Of a stretch of DNA of 32,858 bases, positions 32,705 to 32,858 are shown piece by piece. The DNA comes from a virus, in the IMG/VR virus record IMGVR_UViG_3300008221_000017, positions 1 through 32,858 of that record; one strand, written 5' to 3'. The first letter of the stretch is position 1, and every line of letters starts with the position of its first letter. The position numbers and the translations under genes are program-made. The notes below the pieces were generated by a model. The model was given only the letters and a program-made list of their open reading frames with translations, made no database searches and had not been told where the DNA came from.

Positions 32705-32857
32705 TTAAACATTATATTTGTTATCTTTATATTTGGTTTTTGATTTGCTGTAAGCTTCCTTTTCCCAAGGAGAGTTCTTTGGACTAGCCATAGCTATCTT
32801 ACTATCGCTCTTAGAGTAAGTCTTACCCTTCCAGTATATATTGTTTTCATCGTAATC
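32705..32857 (-). CDS. 3' end of an unknown gene (partial, continues beyond the window)
   Basis: A reading frame enters from the right edge and ends with TAA at 32705-32707, giving the last 50 residues of a protein: DYDENNIYWKGKTYSKSDSK, then KEAYSKSKTKYKDNKYNV. It is rich in Lys, Ser, Tyr and Asn and probably flexible at its end. It is on the same strand as the holin and lies 15 bases before that start, so it belongs to the same operon. The start is outside the window and no function can be given. Confidence 0.6.
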   Translation of the reverse strand, partial: DYDENNIYWKGKTYSKSDSKIAMASPKNSPWEKEAYSKSKTKYKDNKYNV

Positions 32858-32858
32858 T

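Noticed and set aside
1-32858. tRNA genes, insertion sequences, integrase or attachment sites
   Set aside because: I saw no cloverleaf-like segment, transposase or recombinase motif, or flanking repeats that would support them; gaps between genes are short.

Overview
The window is one continuous piece of a tailed double-stranded DNA phage genome (or a prophage or uncultured viral contig). It is AT-rich and gene-dense, with no ribosomal or tRNA genes. The host is probably a marine Bacteroidetes (Flavobacteria-like) bacterium: most start codons lie directly behind A/T-only leaders such as TTATATTATATTATG instead of a Shine-Dalgarno site, and the structural proteins resemble the crAss-like / Cellulophaga-phage group (terminase, portal, capsid, ring proteins, large muzzle or stabilization proteins). 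These family calls come from recognised sequence patterns; no search was run.

Layout. On the + strand, bases 56-1995 hold a short coiled-coil ORF followed by a class I ribonucleotide reductase large subunit (nucleotide metabolism module). A symmetrical terminator at 2029-2063 separates it from a convergent minus-strand virion module that fills the rest of the window. Read in its own direction (from 32857 down), the minus-strand module runs: the 3' end of an unknown gene, a 3TM-type holin, two small conserved proteins, a protein that looks like two tandem GroES-like domains, a candidate small terminase subunit, the large terminase subunit, portal, scaffold-like protein, major capsid protein, a terminator, an unknown 253-aa protein, a second terminator, two ring/connector proteins, a 1414-aa muzzle/stabilization protein, a 688-aa tail protein, a cupin, an ejection-type protein with a poly-Asp tail, a 660-aa presumed internal protein, a 2909-aa giant polyvalent-type protein with two HExxH metallopeptidase-like sites, and a basic DUF5872-like protein.

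How it works together. Terminase, portal, scaffold, capsid and the candidate co-chaperonin form a head assembly and packaging block. The ring and muzzle proteins form the tail. The 255-, 660- and 2909-aa proteins occupy the place where related phages encode proteins that are packaged in the virion and delivered with the DNA. Many junctions overlap by one base (TAATG) or four bases (ATGA), which suggests translational coupling.

Most interesting points: (1) a metallopeptidase-like cassette inside the giant protein bracketed by a perfect 22-bp in-frame direct repeat; (2) a tandem GroES-like protein beside the terminase genes; (3) opposite low-complexity tails, (RP)7 and poly-Asp, on two presumed internal virion proteins; (4) a recurring beta-rich GxGYxxGDxIxI-type module in two different tail proteins; (5) an Arg where a C-terminal CxxC cysteine may be expected in the reductase. 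No intergenic stretch exceeds 300 bases.
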